From: Puffinus mauretanicus
Lineage: Eukaryota; Chordata; Aves; Procellariiformes; Procellariidae
Assembly (NCBI GenBank): GCA_023333565.1
Contig: JAJKFH010001865.1
Span: 4,712,001-4,776,000, forward strand
Direction of reading: 5' to 3'
Length of the DNA: 64,000 nucleotides
How positions within the stretch are numbered: position 1 is the first letter of the stretch; the number at the start of each line of letters is the position of its first letter. This document shows, piece by piece, positions 12,601 through 24,127 of the stretch. The notes under the pieces were generated by a model. The model saw only the letters and a program-made list of their open reading frames with translations, did no database searches and had not been told where the DNA came from. Both the position numbers and the translations under genes were made by a program.

Positions 12601-15600
12601 ACTGCTCTTCAGAGCTGAGCAGAAACCTTTGCTTCGTACACCTGAATCAGCATCTTGGGAGGACTTGTTGTACCCATTCCAGTTTTGCATTCTTTTTGTT
12701 GCTCCTTCCCAGCCCTGACAGAAGGGATGCAGTAAATGGGGGAGGCAACTGAAGTGAGGCTGCAGAGGAGACGGTCTGGGAGCCCAGGGGAGGGAGGGTG
12801 GTATTCTAACGTGGGCTAGTTGTTGCAGCAGCGGCGTAGGAGACGTAGACTGGAAGGCAAGGAGGTAGCCTGCTATCAAGGTAGTAACGAAAGGGAACTG
12901 TCAGGATCATCTCATTCTTCATTCATACGAATATGAATTGCTTGCTCAAATATGTATGTAATAGAAGGGCAAAGTTGTTGCAAGCTGCCTAAAAATTCTT
13001 TCTCTAGCTAGGATTTTCTATAACCCCTTCTACAAGAGTTTTTCAATTATAATTTCTGTTTCTTACAGTGGTAGAGGTGTTACACTTTTTTCCTGAATAG
13101 GGCTTTGGGTAGCCTGTTGTGATTGTGGCATTCTAATAAAGCTGATGTGATTTTAGTATCTTTTTGTTAATTAAAATAGAAGATGTACAGGTATATTACG
13201 AATGCAAGATGCATCGCCCTTAGGATGTTGGAGATTTATGATTGTATTGGAGGAGTGGGAACAAGCTACCAAAGTTATTATTTTACGGTCATAACGGGAA
13301 AGAGAAGATGGCTCTTTGCTTCAACAGTATCGGTCCCTGTCTTTAATCTTTAATTAACTCTCTGAATTTGACTAGATCTGCAAATAGCAGATGGTGAAGT
13401 GTTGCCAAATTGCCGCTCATCATCTGCTTCTCACATACATAATTTGTAAGAATATAAGTATAAAGAAAATATATCAAAAGTCCTCAGTACAGTATTCCCT
13501 GATAGCAGGGGATTGTGTTCGGTTTTCTTTTGGCAATTAAGTTTTACAGTGAGCAAGAGATTAAATAAAGCATTTCGCACAGAAGAACACTTTCATGATT
13601 GATTTTTGAGAACAAGCAAATATTCCAAAACTTTGCATTGTACTAAACCAAATGAATAATTGATCTTTAACTGTGTGATGTTCAAATGAAATGGATAGTG
13701 ATCTACAGATTAAGTATTTTGCTTATTTCTGGTGCTAATAAATGATGCCTTTTGTTACTTGCAGTGGTGCTTCTGAACTCTGACTGGGTTGTAGTAGTTG
13801 AACACCAAAAGGAAAGAAGGGTTCATTAAATGCAAGAGTCCCTTTTGGGTTTGGGGGGAGCATGGTGACTCTAATTTTACCCAGAAGAAATACACAAAAT
13901 TTCTCCTGTCAGCTCTGAGGAAAGCTAGAATCGTAGACTATTGTCTTGACAGCATGTATAAAAGCTCTCCTTGGTTACTGAATATCTGTTATTATCTTTA
14001 AAAGAAAAAATATAAACACAAATTTAAAAGCAAAATTGAAATATTGAGAAAACCTGCTGCTTGGCCAGCCACTCATCTCCTGATTTAAAGGTATTTCATA
14101 TGCAAGGCTGGTTTTGCTGGTTTGTTATGTTTTCATGGCATTAGTCTGTAGATGGTACAGTCCTCAACTTGAATGTTACACTTGCTGTAATTCAAATAGG
14201 ATTGCAGCTGTGGGGTTACATCAGCAGGTCTTTTTAAGGCAGTGATTTGAAGCTTAATGGTGTGGGCTTGACCATATTGCTTCTAAAGATGGCCTCACCA
14301 TCCTCTTATTTGGGGGTCATTTAGAGTCCCGCAACTGGGAGATGCATATGTGAGAACTTGCAAGGTGTGGGAGGAAATTGCTTCTGGCCTTTAAGAATTT
14401 ATTTGGATGTAGAAGCTTTTTTACCAGAAGAAGAAATTAGCCCAGATTTTTATCCCAGGAGCAGAGGCTTACAGCACTCAAACGGTTTAACAAGCGCACA
14501 ACTGAGCGAAATATGTCCGTAGAAGCAACAGACTTCAGGGAAAGACTTGGGGGAAGGAGGGGGGAGAGAAAAAGAATAGGGTTTTTTATCCATTATCTGT
14601 ACTCTTTGGCAATATTTTATTAATGGTTTTTTATGGCTTCTTAACTTTTCAATTCCATTATAATTAAGTTTGCATTTAGAGTGTACCCATTACCTCTAAC
14701 TGGTATTTGTCATGCTGTCAGGGTTTTATACTTATTTTTGCTGTCTTGTAATAGACATGTGGAAAGCTACATCTTGAGTATATGGGTTGAAAATGAAGGC
14801 ATTAATTTTGTCTTCTTCACAGATCAGTCTGTCATGTCACTTAAAAAAAATCTGTTTCCAAAAGAGCTAGTCACTCTGAGCAGTGTTCCAACGTGCATGT
14901 AGTGGGGGGGAAGAAGGGATTCCTGAAAGGGAAAAAGTAAAATATGTTTTGCAGAGCATGGTTCAGGAGGTTGGCTGACTTGAATCAGATTAAACCTCAG
15001 AGCTCAGATGATGTCAGTTGTGTTGGTGGGAGGCTGGTGGAAGTTGACAGTTTTTCCTGCTGTGGGCATTATGCATGTGGGTAGTGTGGTTGCCATCTTC
15101 TTCAAAAGAAATTCACCGATAGATGAATAGGATAGATAGGAGAAAAAGCTTCTCATTTCTGATTACTGTCATGTAAGCATTCAAACCAAATAGGTGGACA
15201 GCCCAGCTTTTACATTTAGAGGTTTAGATGTACTCCTATCATGTTGTATATAACCAGAGGATGGACTGTGACCGGTGGCGGTTTTGTTTTGGTTTTGGTT
15301 TGTTTTGCTCTGCTGACTCAAATCTTTTAAGTGACTATATTGCTGAAACTGTATGATGGTAGCAGCTAGAGGCCTGATCTGAAAAGCAGAGGCCATTTTT
15401 CTGAGTTTTATGAGGTATGTATAGAGACTTGGGGCTGGATTCGTCTTGCCCTGTGTCTCCACCTCAGCTGATCACCTTCATCTCCTTTTCTAGGCAGTGG
15501 AGAGCAACACGCATGTGAGGCACAAATCCAACCTATTTAAGATTCATATCATAGAGTGAGCTCAATCATGCTGTCAAAATGCTGGTAAAGGGGGTCTAAA

Positions 15601-17139
15601 GATACTAGGTTAGTCATGCACATCTGTAGGTAATCATATGTTAGGGATGAGCTTTGCCTGGATGGTCTTGCAGTTGAAGTCTCTGCTCTGGGAGCATGTT
15701 CCACTCTAGGACAGTGTCTAAGCATTTGTTACATCAATGGAAAATTCAAGGGGACTTGAAAAGGTGTTTAATGTAGTTCTGTCTGGGATGGTCACTGAGG
15801 TGTTTTCATGATCTGGGTTCTGGTTTGCCTGGATTCTCAGACAAAATGCAGAGTAGGCAAGCAAAGAGTAGGGGGAAGTGGTGAAATTTGCTTGCAGTCA
15901 TGGAGCAGGTTCATGACAGAGCCAGAAATGTTTAGAGCATATGAAAACCAGTCCTCTGGACTTGAACTAACTTTTAGGTTCATCTAACAAAGCATAAAGA
16001 AGTAGGTTGGTCTAGCTTTTATGTTCAGTATATTACGTCATCTCTGGCAGTCTAACTGTGGCCTGACTATACTTTTATAACTGGGTTAGGCAGAGGTAGA
16101 GCAATTCTTTTTTGATCCTGGTTTTAGCGTACTGAATGTAAAGAGGTCTTCAGTAAAATAAGGGAGGTCCAACATGTTGAGAAAAAACCCCAATTGCATC
16201 CCCCTAGTCCTCTTTTCTAAGTAAAAGAACTCAGACCAAAACATGACTTCCTCTGTTTTGTATTTTACTTGGAAATGAACATATCTGATATATTCATCTG
16301 AGTTTCAACTGCTTTCTCCTGAGTGCTGTGAAAAGATGGTTATGCTTCTTATGCTAATCTATAGATTAGATGCATAATGTCCTATATTTTGTCTCCCAAC
16401 AGAGAAAACAGACAACTTTTGCAACTGTTAGACGTAAATCAAAACTGGAAACACACTTTTGCAAGAAAATCATGGGGACAGCAACAACCTAAATGGATTT
16501 ACAGTGACGAACACATGTTGAAACCAATGTGCAACTGTAATTTTTAAAACCTGACATTTAATTTCTGCTTTGTAAATCCCTGTCCTTAATGGGGGATAAC
16601 AAGAGACTTAAGAGATAGGAAGACTTCTTGATTGCATATTCAGGCATAGTTGGGGTTTGGAATAAAACCTCACTTTCTCTTAGCCTGCCTTTCATCCTAG
16701 TCCCAAAAAATCTGACGAGGAAAAAGAAAAGTGAGAAAAAATATGGCTGGAATTAACACTATGTAGATGAAATATGTTGTTTGTGCTTTTGTGATTTGTT
16801 ACATGTTCTAAAGCTAATTTTGAATGATGATGTTTAGCAATAGTTTCTGATAGGAATGAGTTGTCAGAATCCCTTGTATGTGGGAGTGTTACAGGAGTAC
16901 ACAGGAGGGGAAGAGAGCCCTGATGTCAGGGTGCAGGAGGTAGCAGACAGTCTGTCTGCACAGCAGAATCATGTAAAGAACCAGAGGTAATTCACTTCTT
17001 TTTCTCTTTAGCCCTCGCCTGCAAACCGGCGTAAGTGTTTTCATACTTTGACTCCAATAAAGTCTTACAGTGGCAGGAGAGAAGTGGGTAGTAGTTTATT
17101 GCAATTCCTGTTACCTTTTAAGCTTGCCGTTGTATGTTT

Positions 17140-17420
17140 GTAACCCTGCTGGGTTGCGCGCAATGGCTTTATCTTGGCAACTCCTTTGTTTGCTGTAAAG
17201 CAAATAAAAAGCTATATAATCCTCGTGGCTGGCACTTGCAGAAGAATTTTAAAGTAGATGTGAAGTTGCTGCCTGAGAGAGCACTGCCATCGCATGGCGT
17301 TGCCCCAGGCAGCGCGTTCTCCCCTTCCCTTGCTGCTGCGTTCGGAGCGGGAGGTGGGCACGCCATTGCTCAGTCTTGCACTGATTTCCAGCGGAGGCCA
17401 AATGAAGGGCACGTGCAGGG
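17140..17420. promoter_or_regulatory. Small CpG-enriched patch
   Basis: About a dozen CpGs cluster here, including TGCGCGCAA near 17155 and GCGCGTTC, TTCGGAGCGGG at 17310-17350. The patch also produces the long chance open frame 17134-17601, because it lacks stops. No promoter elements could be named. It may be a small regulatory patch or simply a GC-rich unmethylated-like spot. Confidence 0.2.
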
Positions 17421-18595
17421 ATTCATTTTATTGATTGTGAACGAGCAATGTACTTGGAATTTGTTCTTCCTTCTTGCTCCTTTTTCCAGTGACAGTAATG
17501 TCAGTGTTCAGAGGAATGAAGTTTCTCATCGCTTCTTGCAGCTGGCTCTTCCATTTAAGACATGTTCATGGCATATGGACAGCAGTATTAAATATGAATA
17601 GGAAGGCCAGTGATTGTAACTGTGGAAGAGCAAGGATACCAGAGGGACCAAGCATATAAAGGCTAAGTATTCAAGTGGTGAAGCTCTTCCATTGTGTGTG
17701 TGTGCATTTGTGTCTTTCAGTTTTGTGAATACAGTGTTAAAGTGAAAGGTTTTGGTAGACTACCTCTTATCCTCTTGATAACTCCCTGAAATCAAAATGT
17801 GAGGAAATTAGGGCAGTAGGGAATACAGCTCAGTGAAATGGTCTCATACATTTTTTTGTTCTTGCTGTAATTGATTGGAAAAGATATGTTAAAATAGAAT
17901 GAGAAATGCTGACTGGCCTTCTTGTTCTAAAGTAGTAGTATCACACCTGAAACCTGTCATTAGCTAATTTTAATTTCCAAGAACATGCTTGTAGGTTTCT
18001 TAATTGAGAAATATAGACATTTTAAGAATAATACTCCCCCCCTCTCCATTCTTCTGCAGGTATATTTAAATAAAAACTTTTTTCTTTTTACAAGAGTGAA
18101 GGTAGTTGATCATGTTTCTAGGGAAACCTACAAATTCATTTCTTCCTGTCCATCATATGCTAGATATAAAAAGATATAGGTATTGATGACCAACTGATCA
18201 ACCTGCTGAGTGTGCCCTGTCTAGTTTGGTTGTTGATACTGTGCTAGGGTTTTTTTGTCCTATTGGAATGAGAGCACAGTAAGGTCTAACCAATATTTGC
18301 TGATGTTTCCTTTTGTTGTGAGATATTGGAAGAATAACGGCACAGTCACAACTGAGAGTTGCACAAACCAGGTGCTGCTTCTTGGTAAGGTTTACTTAAG
18401 TAGTAGGTAGCCCTGTGTTGGTTAAATCCCAATAAAACATTACATTTTCTCAAGTTGTACTGTAGAAGAATTACCCAGTTAGCTTCTGATAGGATCAGGC
18501 TTATGCTACAGATTTTGTGTAGTTGCACTTATGTTGGGGTAGATAATCTCTTTCGATCTGTTTTGTTCCAGTTTCTAACAGATTAGGTTTTTTGG

Positions 18596-18655
18596 TTTTG
18601 TGGGTTTTTTTGTTGTTGTTGTTGCTGTTGTTTTTTGTTTTTGGTTTTTTTTCTT
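18596..18655. repeat. T/G low-complexity tract with (GTT)n
   Basis: A run of T and G contains TTGTTGTTGTTGTTGCTGTT at about 18609-18631, that is, an imperfect GTT trinucleotide repeat of about seven units, flanked by T-rich sequence. Confidence 0.85.
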
Positions 18656-20011
18656 TGCAATGGGTGTTGGTATTGCTTTTCCTGCTTCTTTTAAGATTCT
18701 TTCCTGTGGTCTAATATACAGTGAAGACAAAGCAGTTCTAGGTTTATTGTTAAGTTAGTGTGTGTGTTATTTATGTTTTAACTATGTGCTGAGTGAAAAT
18801 GACAACTAGGAGACTGATTCTGTATATTTGTTTAGCCCTTAATGATATTAAGTAATATTTTTTGTGACAAAAGAGAATTTTTGGTGCTTAAAGGTGAGAT
18901 TTTTTTTTTCTAACTAACATCAGAGAACTTTATTTGCAACAATACATCAACAGATGCTTTTTAAAGCATGATTAATCATGATTGAGGTATGCTGTCTTTT
19001 AAGAGACTCTCCAGAACAAATTTGCTCAGTCTGCAGGTAAAAATAAGATTGTTTGGTTCATTTGTTTGTTTTCTCAGCTTGTAACTGCCAGCTTTTCAGT
19101 CATAGCCTAAAGCATGAAAATAAAAAATATACATACAATATGTATTTTTAGCACATACATTATTCCTGTTTCGTAGAGGTTCTGCAATTATATTTAAAGA
19201 GCTCTTTTAATGATGCCTGAGTCAGAAGAGAATCCAGCACCTACTCCTATAGGTTTCAGCTGCTGGTTCTGCAGTGTTAGTACAGATAGCGGGACACAGG
19301 CTTGTCACAAAGCAGATGACATAAAGTCAGTACCAAACACTAGAGCTTACAGACCAAGCATTCCTAAAGTGTGAATACCTGTTCAGCTGCTGTTTACATG
19401 TGCATCGTGGTACCACTGTCAGTTGTGTGATTGCAGCTGAAATCTCCCCTGACATCTTCTTTTTAATCTGCCCCGGCCTCCCAGTTTTTCATGTCCTTTG
19501 TGATACGCTTTCCCTTTGCCTCCAAATTCTAGCTCCTGTTTCCATGCCATTGAGTTCCATGTGTTGAGTAAGAAGGAACTGTTCTGCTCATTTGACTTTC
19601 TTCTTGTAGCTATTCTTCTTTTCATTAAGAAAATATAAATGTTCCTCACTGCCAGATTTCCTTTGGCGTGCAGTTCTCAATGTCAGAATACCAGTATTTC
19701 TATGTGTCAGAATATGAATTGAGATAGTCAGTTGAGTCAGAGTGCAAATGGATGCTCTGGTTAGCCAGAGCATAGCTAACTCAAATTTAAATCAATGTTT
19801 GTAACTCAGTTTTTCATGGGTTTTGTCAATTTTTGACCAATTCTACTAACTTTCAAGTTGAAAGCTTAGTTCACTTGTCATCTTAGTTTGTGATGACATT
19901 ATTCTGCTAGAGTGATATTGAATTACTAGAAGTTAGTAGTGCATCAGATCACTCTGTGCTGTAGGACAATCTATAGAAATCCAGAACCGTGCTCATTATT
20001 AAATATCAATT

Positions 20012-20070
20012 GATGTCTTTGTATGAAACAAATGTATGATGTCTTTGTATGATGTCTTTGGTATGAAACA
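20012..20070. repeat. Local direct repeats of GATGTCTTTG-TAT
   Basis: GATGTCTTTGTATGAAACA (20012-20030), GATGTCTTTGTAT (20038-20050) and GATGTCTTTGGTATGAAACA (20051-20070) are three partial copies. They lie just upstream of the CR1 fragment that starts near 20150, with about 80 bp of unassigned sequence in between. Confidence 0.88.
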
Positions 20071-20149
20071 CTGATGCTTCTCCACCAGCATCTCAGCCTG
20101 TGTTGGGATATCTTGGCACAAGCAGGAAGTACCCCGTTACAGGATCAGC

Positions 20150-20600
20150 CCTACACAGCACTGGTGAGGCCACACCTGGAATGCTGCGTCCAGTTCTGGG
20201 CTCCCCAGTACAAGAGAAGAGAGGGATGTACTGGAGTGAGACCAGCAAAGGGCCGTGAAGGTGACTATGGGACTGGAGCATCTCTCCCATGAGGAAAGGC
20301 TGAGGGAGCTGGGGCTGTTCAGCCCATAGAAGAGAAGGCTCAGGGAGGATCTTGCCAGTATGTATAAATACCTCATGGGGGCAATAAAGACAACAGAGCC
20401 AGGCTCTTCTCAGTGGTGCCCACTGATAGGACGAGAGGCAGTGGGCACAAATTGAAATACGGAGAGCTTTGTTTAAACATAAGAAGAAACGATTTCACTG
20501 TGAGGGTTGTCAAACACTGGCACAGGTTGCCCAGAGAGGTTGTAGAGTCTCCATCCTTGGAGATGCTCAAAACCCGAGTGGACACGGTCCTCAGCTTCAG
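20150..20600 (+). mobile_element. CR1 LINE fragment, truncated at both ends
   Basis: The fragment starts around CACTGGTGAGGCCACACC (the CR1 ALVRPHLE region) and continues through CAGTTCTGGGCTCCCCAG, CATGAGGAAAGGCTGAGG and GCACAGGTTGCCCAGAGAGG to CTCAAAACCCGAGTGGACAC. The final open piece (20413-20634) still reads TDRTRGSG, HRLPREVVESPSLEML and so on, and becomes unique sequence after about residue VDTVLS. Similarity stops before the CR1 3' UTR and its octamer tail, so the copy lost its 3' end. The C-terminal coding region was read through in more than one frame, so it is non-functional. Orientation is the same as PPP3CA. Confidence 0.93.
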
Positions 20601-23229
20601 CACTTTTCCCTTTTGTGAGAATCTGAAGATTTAAATGGATTAATGAAAATGGTAAAAAGACTAAGATTAAAAATGAATATAGTACAGGTTTTTGCTTTAG
20701 ATGAAGTTTAGTCATATTTATCAGTTCATGCTGTTGCACTGGATTTTCTGCAACCATTTTATTTGGACTGACAGGAGGCTCTGGAGCACAGGCTGCTGCC
20801 TCTTCTGGTTTTGTCTTTCCTCCTGTTTGACCTCCTTGCATCCTCCACTGCAGTTTCTCTTTGCCCATCTTCCCCGCCCTGCCAGAGTGGAGTGACAGAA
20901 TCATGTCGTTAGGGCTGTCACAGTCCCCGTGCCAGCGAACCGGCATCACCAGGGCGACTGTCAGAAGCCGTGTACTTTCAGAGCGAACAGGGAGAGAACC
21001 ATGCAGGCACCACACCTCCCACAAGCCAAGGTCCAAATCCCCAGTGCTGCTTGTGTCTTTTGTGCCACGTGCTTGCAGTTCTCCGATAATTTCTTCTCCT
21101 TTCCTCCCAATACTGAAGTGCTGAAAATACACTACCTAGGAGGACGTGCTACCAGTGAAAGACTGTAAAAGTGTGATGTGTGAAGACATTATTAACGATA
21201 CCATGATCGACATGTTTTAATGGGTTGAAAAGTCATTAAAATAAACATTTTGGCAGCCAAATGTTTTACGCAGACCTCTGAAATGCTCATGAGTAGGAGT
21301 CTGAACAGAAAGAGCAATTAGGCAAATGAAAAAGGGCATGCAGAGGTATGGCACCACTCTTCTCTTTCTGTAATTAGGGAGGGGACGAAAGGGAAAAAAA
21401 AGTTGCCTGTGTGAAGAAGCCAGACCAAAACCAATCTACAATTCAGAGTTAGAAGAGAAAAAAGAAGCCTTCCTCAAATCCAGTCTTTGAATTTCTAATC
21501 GAGGTCTTTCACTGTGTCTCTTGCATTCTGCTACAAGCAGTAATTTTTGTTAAAATCAGAACAGACAGACAAAACTGAAAAACCACTAAGAAAATCCCAG
21601 AAGGAAGAGATTTTTCAGGAAATATTAAAAAAATACATTAACTAACTTGTTACTCACACTGGTTGCTCATATTTGCTTGCTTCTACCTTCTATCCCACAT
21701 TACCATTATCCTCCTGTTTAAGTATTTCAGGAAATCTATGCTAATGAATGATGCTATGGCTGCAATAGAAATTCGTGTTTCTGTGTTTAAGCCAGTTTCT
21801 AGCTACTAGACATGATAAGCAGTAGTGAGGTGGACCCCAGCCCTCCAATGTTGGCCTCTCGTATTTTCTTCTGAAATGTTTGATAATGTGTAGTGTGAAG
21901 AGACGTAACAGCAGGAACAGTTAGGATACTTGACTGTATAGGGGAATAATCACTCCCTTGACTTTCTTCTTTTTTTTTTTTTTTTCCCCCTCCCTGTAAG
22001 CTTTATAATCCTAGCATCCAGACTTATGCAGGCAGGTACTTACTTATGTGCCCAAAATTTGCCTTTTCTCAGTTGATCTGAGACCTCCTTTTCTTCTGGC
22101 TTAGTTGCTACAGCATGTAATATGTACCTTTTGCTTTTGTGCTTCAGGAAGACCTCTTACCGCTATGCGGATTGTCATTTCACGTAATATTTTGATAATT
22201 AGACCCAGATTTTTGTTTGTACCTGTTCTTTATTACATTAAAAAAGTATCAGCTGCTGAAACTGATGGGCACAGAGATAAATCCATAATTATCTTTTACT
22301 GTAACTGTGTATTGCATGAAACCAAGGTATGCTGACTGGAAGTTTTATTCCTGACTTCTGTGGCTGTTGGTTTCGTCTTCCATCTGTTAGGTCTTAGACA
22401 TTAATCTAAGCTTCAGCCACGTCCTTGAAGTATACGAGAAATTCCTCCTTTATTAATCTTCAGTAACTTAATTGCAAGCCCCGCACCATGTCAGGCATAA
22501 GCTGCTAAGTTAGATTTCTTTTCAAGTGCAAACACCCAACTGTTTCACTGCTTTTCTCCTCTCCTCTTACCTACTACCTTGCTTAAACATGTGAAGTCTC
22601 ACGAGGTCTGCCAATCTGTGTTTTGTTAACTCTTTTCAAAATAAATCTCCGCGCTTTAGAGGTCATTGGGGCAGGAGGCCCACCGGGTTACTGTTTCATC
22701 TTGCAGTGAGACTGCAGTAGCTAGTAGACTTGAAATTTTATGAAATGGGATGGAAGATCTGTTGGAAAAGCCAAAATGGGTATTGTAAGCATGGAAAAAG
22801 CTTTTTCGTGCACTAAAATGACATTTAAACAGTCTTACTCTAGTTTTCTAAGTAGCATGGCTCAGTACTTATCCTGAAGTTGGAGTTCCTTATTTTGCAT
22901 TCCCTTTGAGCCAAGTCCCTGATAATAGATCAAATTGTCATTCTTAATGGAGTCAAGAGCAATAAAATAAGGACAAAGTGCGATGTGTTGTAACAATGTG
23001 AAACTGGAATCAGGTCTGTTACTGTGAGAGACATAGTGGCACATAGCTCATTCCTGCACGCAGGCTGCATCACCTCAGGATAATGATCTCCGTGATGAGA
23101 CAAAGTGTTTCTGAGAGAGACTGCCAAAAATGAAGAGTATGAGTAAGACAGTGGGTTTTTTTCTCCTGCAGAAAAGCACTGTGTTCCATAGCTCTAAATG
23201 TCAAATTAAACGGTAAGTTCCAAGTATAA

Positions 23230-23273
23230 ATACACTTTGGAATAGGCAACTATACACTTTGGAATAGGCAACT
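23230..23273. repeat. Perfect 22-bp tandem duplication
   Basis: The unit ATACACTTTGGAATAGGCAA plus CT occurs twice without a mismatch, at 23230-23251 and 23252-23273. Perfect identity points to a recent duplication or an assembly slip. Confidence 0.93.
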
Positions 23274-24052
23274 GTGGAAAACTGGAAACCTTGTAATGCG
23301 TACTGGAAAAATAAGATGAGATTTCTGCTCCATATTGTGTTGGCTGTATAAATTATCTGGAAGAGCAGGTGAACAATGAGGTAATGAAGTACTAATTTAT
23401 TCAGGGTAGTTAGGGGCCAGCTTTAAAGAATTGTGCAAATCCTGCTTAACTAAGCCACAAAATTGTAAATGAAATTCAATGTGAGTGCACACATGGGAAT
23501 GGGAAACATGAGAAAGTTACAGTTCTACCATGCTAGGCTCTGACCTGGCTCTTGTCGCTTCGTTGTTGCTCCAGGATCATCTTCCCATGGGTGACTCTGG
23601 GAAGGTAGGAGCTCGATGCTCGGTAGTGCTAAGTAGTGCACAGCAAATCAAGTGGCAGGTATCACCAGGGGAAAGGCAAAGAACAAGTCACAAGACATCG
23701 TTGTACAATGGTGTGTCTACATCTTAAATGTTTGGAGCAGTTCTGGACTTCAAGCAGAGTAGTTAAGCTATAGCACTGTCTACCACAAGCTGTTCTGAAT
23801 GCTGTGGTAAGGTATGATGAAAGTTTGCAAGAATTCAAGAAGTGAATTAAAAATTTGAGAGGAAGAAATCCACTGAAAGCAAGTACAAAAACCATATCTG
23901 GCTCAGAAAGTTCCTCAACTCCAGGTGTTTCCATTCCTCTATTTTTAAAAGTAGGAGTTAATCCCAATCTAACAAAAAGCTTGGTTGTATTATGATGCTG
24001 CTGCTTGTTTATATAAACATAGTGAGATTTAGATATGTTTTGATATGTTAGC

Positions 24053-24127
24053 ACAAAAAAAAACCCCAAGCCCCAAACAAACAAAAAAAAACCAAACAAA
24101 AAAAAAACCCCAAAGCCCAAACCCCAA
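24053..24127. repeat. A/C low-complexity tract
   Basis: About 75 bp contain only A and C except for a few G, in AAAACCCC, AAACAAAC and CCCAAACCCC blocks. There is no fixed unit. The tract removes stops on the opposite strand and explains the long - strand open frame at 23662-24120. Confidence 0.9.

Larger units (their letters stand above)
9681..20011. other. Intron 1 segment without recognisable genes
   Basis: Mostly unique AT-rich sequence. Low-complexity runs occur at 10623-10635 (T13) and 12125-12139 (A15). A GC-richer stretch lies at about 12280-12560, with no motif I can name. The CpG-enriched patch at 17140-17420, the T/G tract at 18596-18655 and the 14-bp palindrome CATGATTAATCATG at 18967-18980 are the only other structures noted. 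Confidence 0.65.

Noticed and set aside
17134..17601. 155-codon open frame on the + strand
   Set aside because: It spans a GC-richer, stop-poor patch. There is no recognisable domain, and - strand frames overlap the same DNA.
20473..21132. 219-codon open frame on the - strand, the longest in the window
   Set aside because: Its C-terminal part is antisense to the CR1 fragment at 20150-20600, and the rest shows no domain. Antisense CR1 is often open.
23662..24120. 152-codon open frame on the - strand
   Set aside because: It starts inside the A/C low-complexity tract, which reads as Gly/Phe/Leu-rich nonsense on the - strand.
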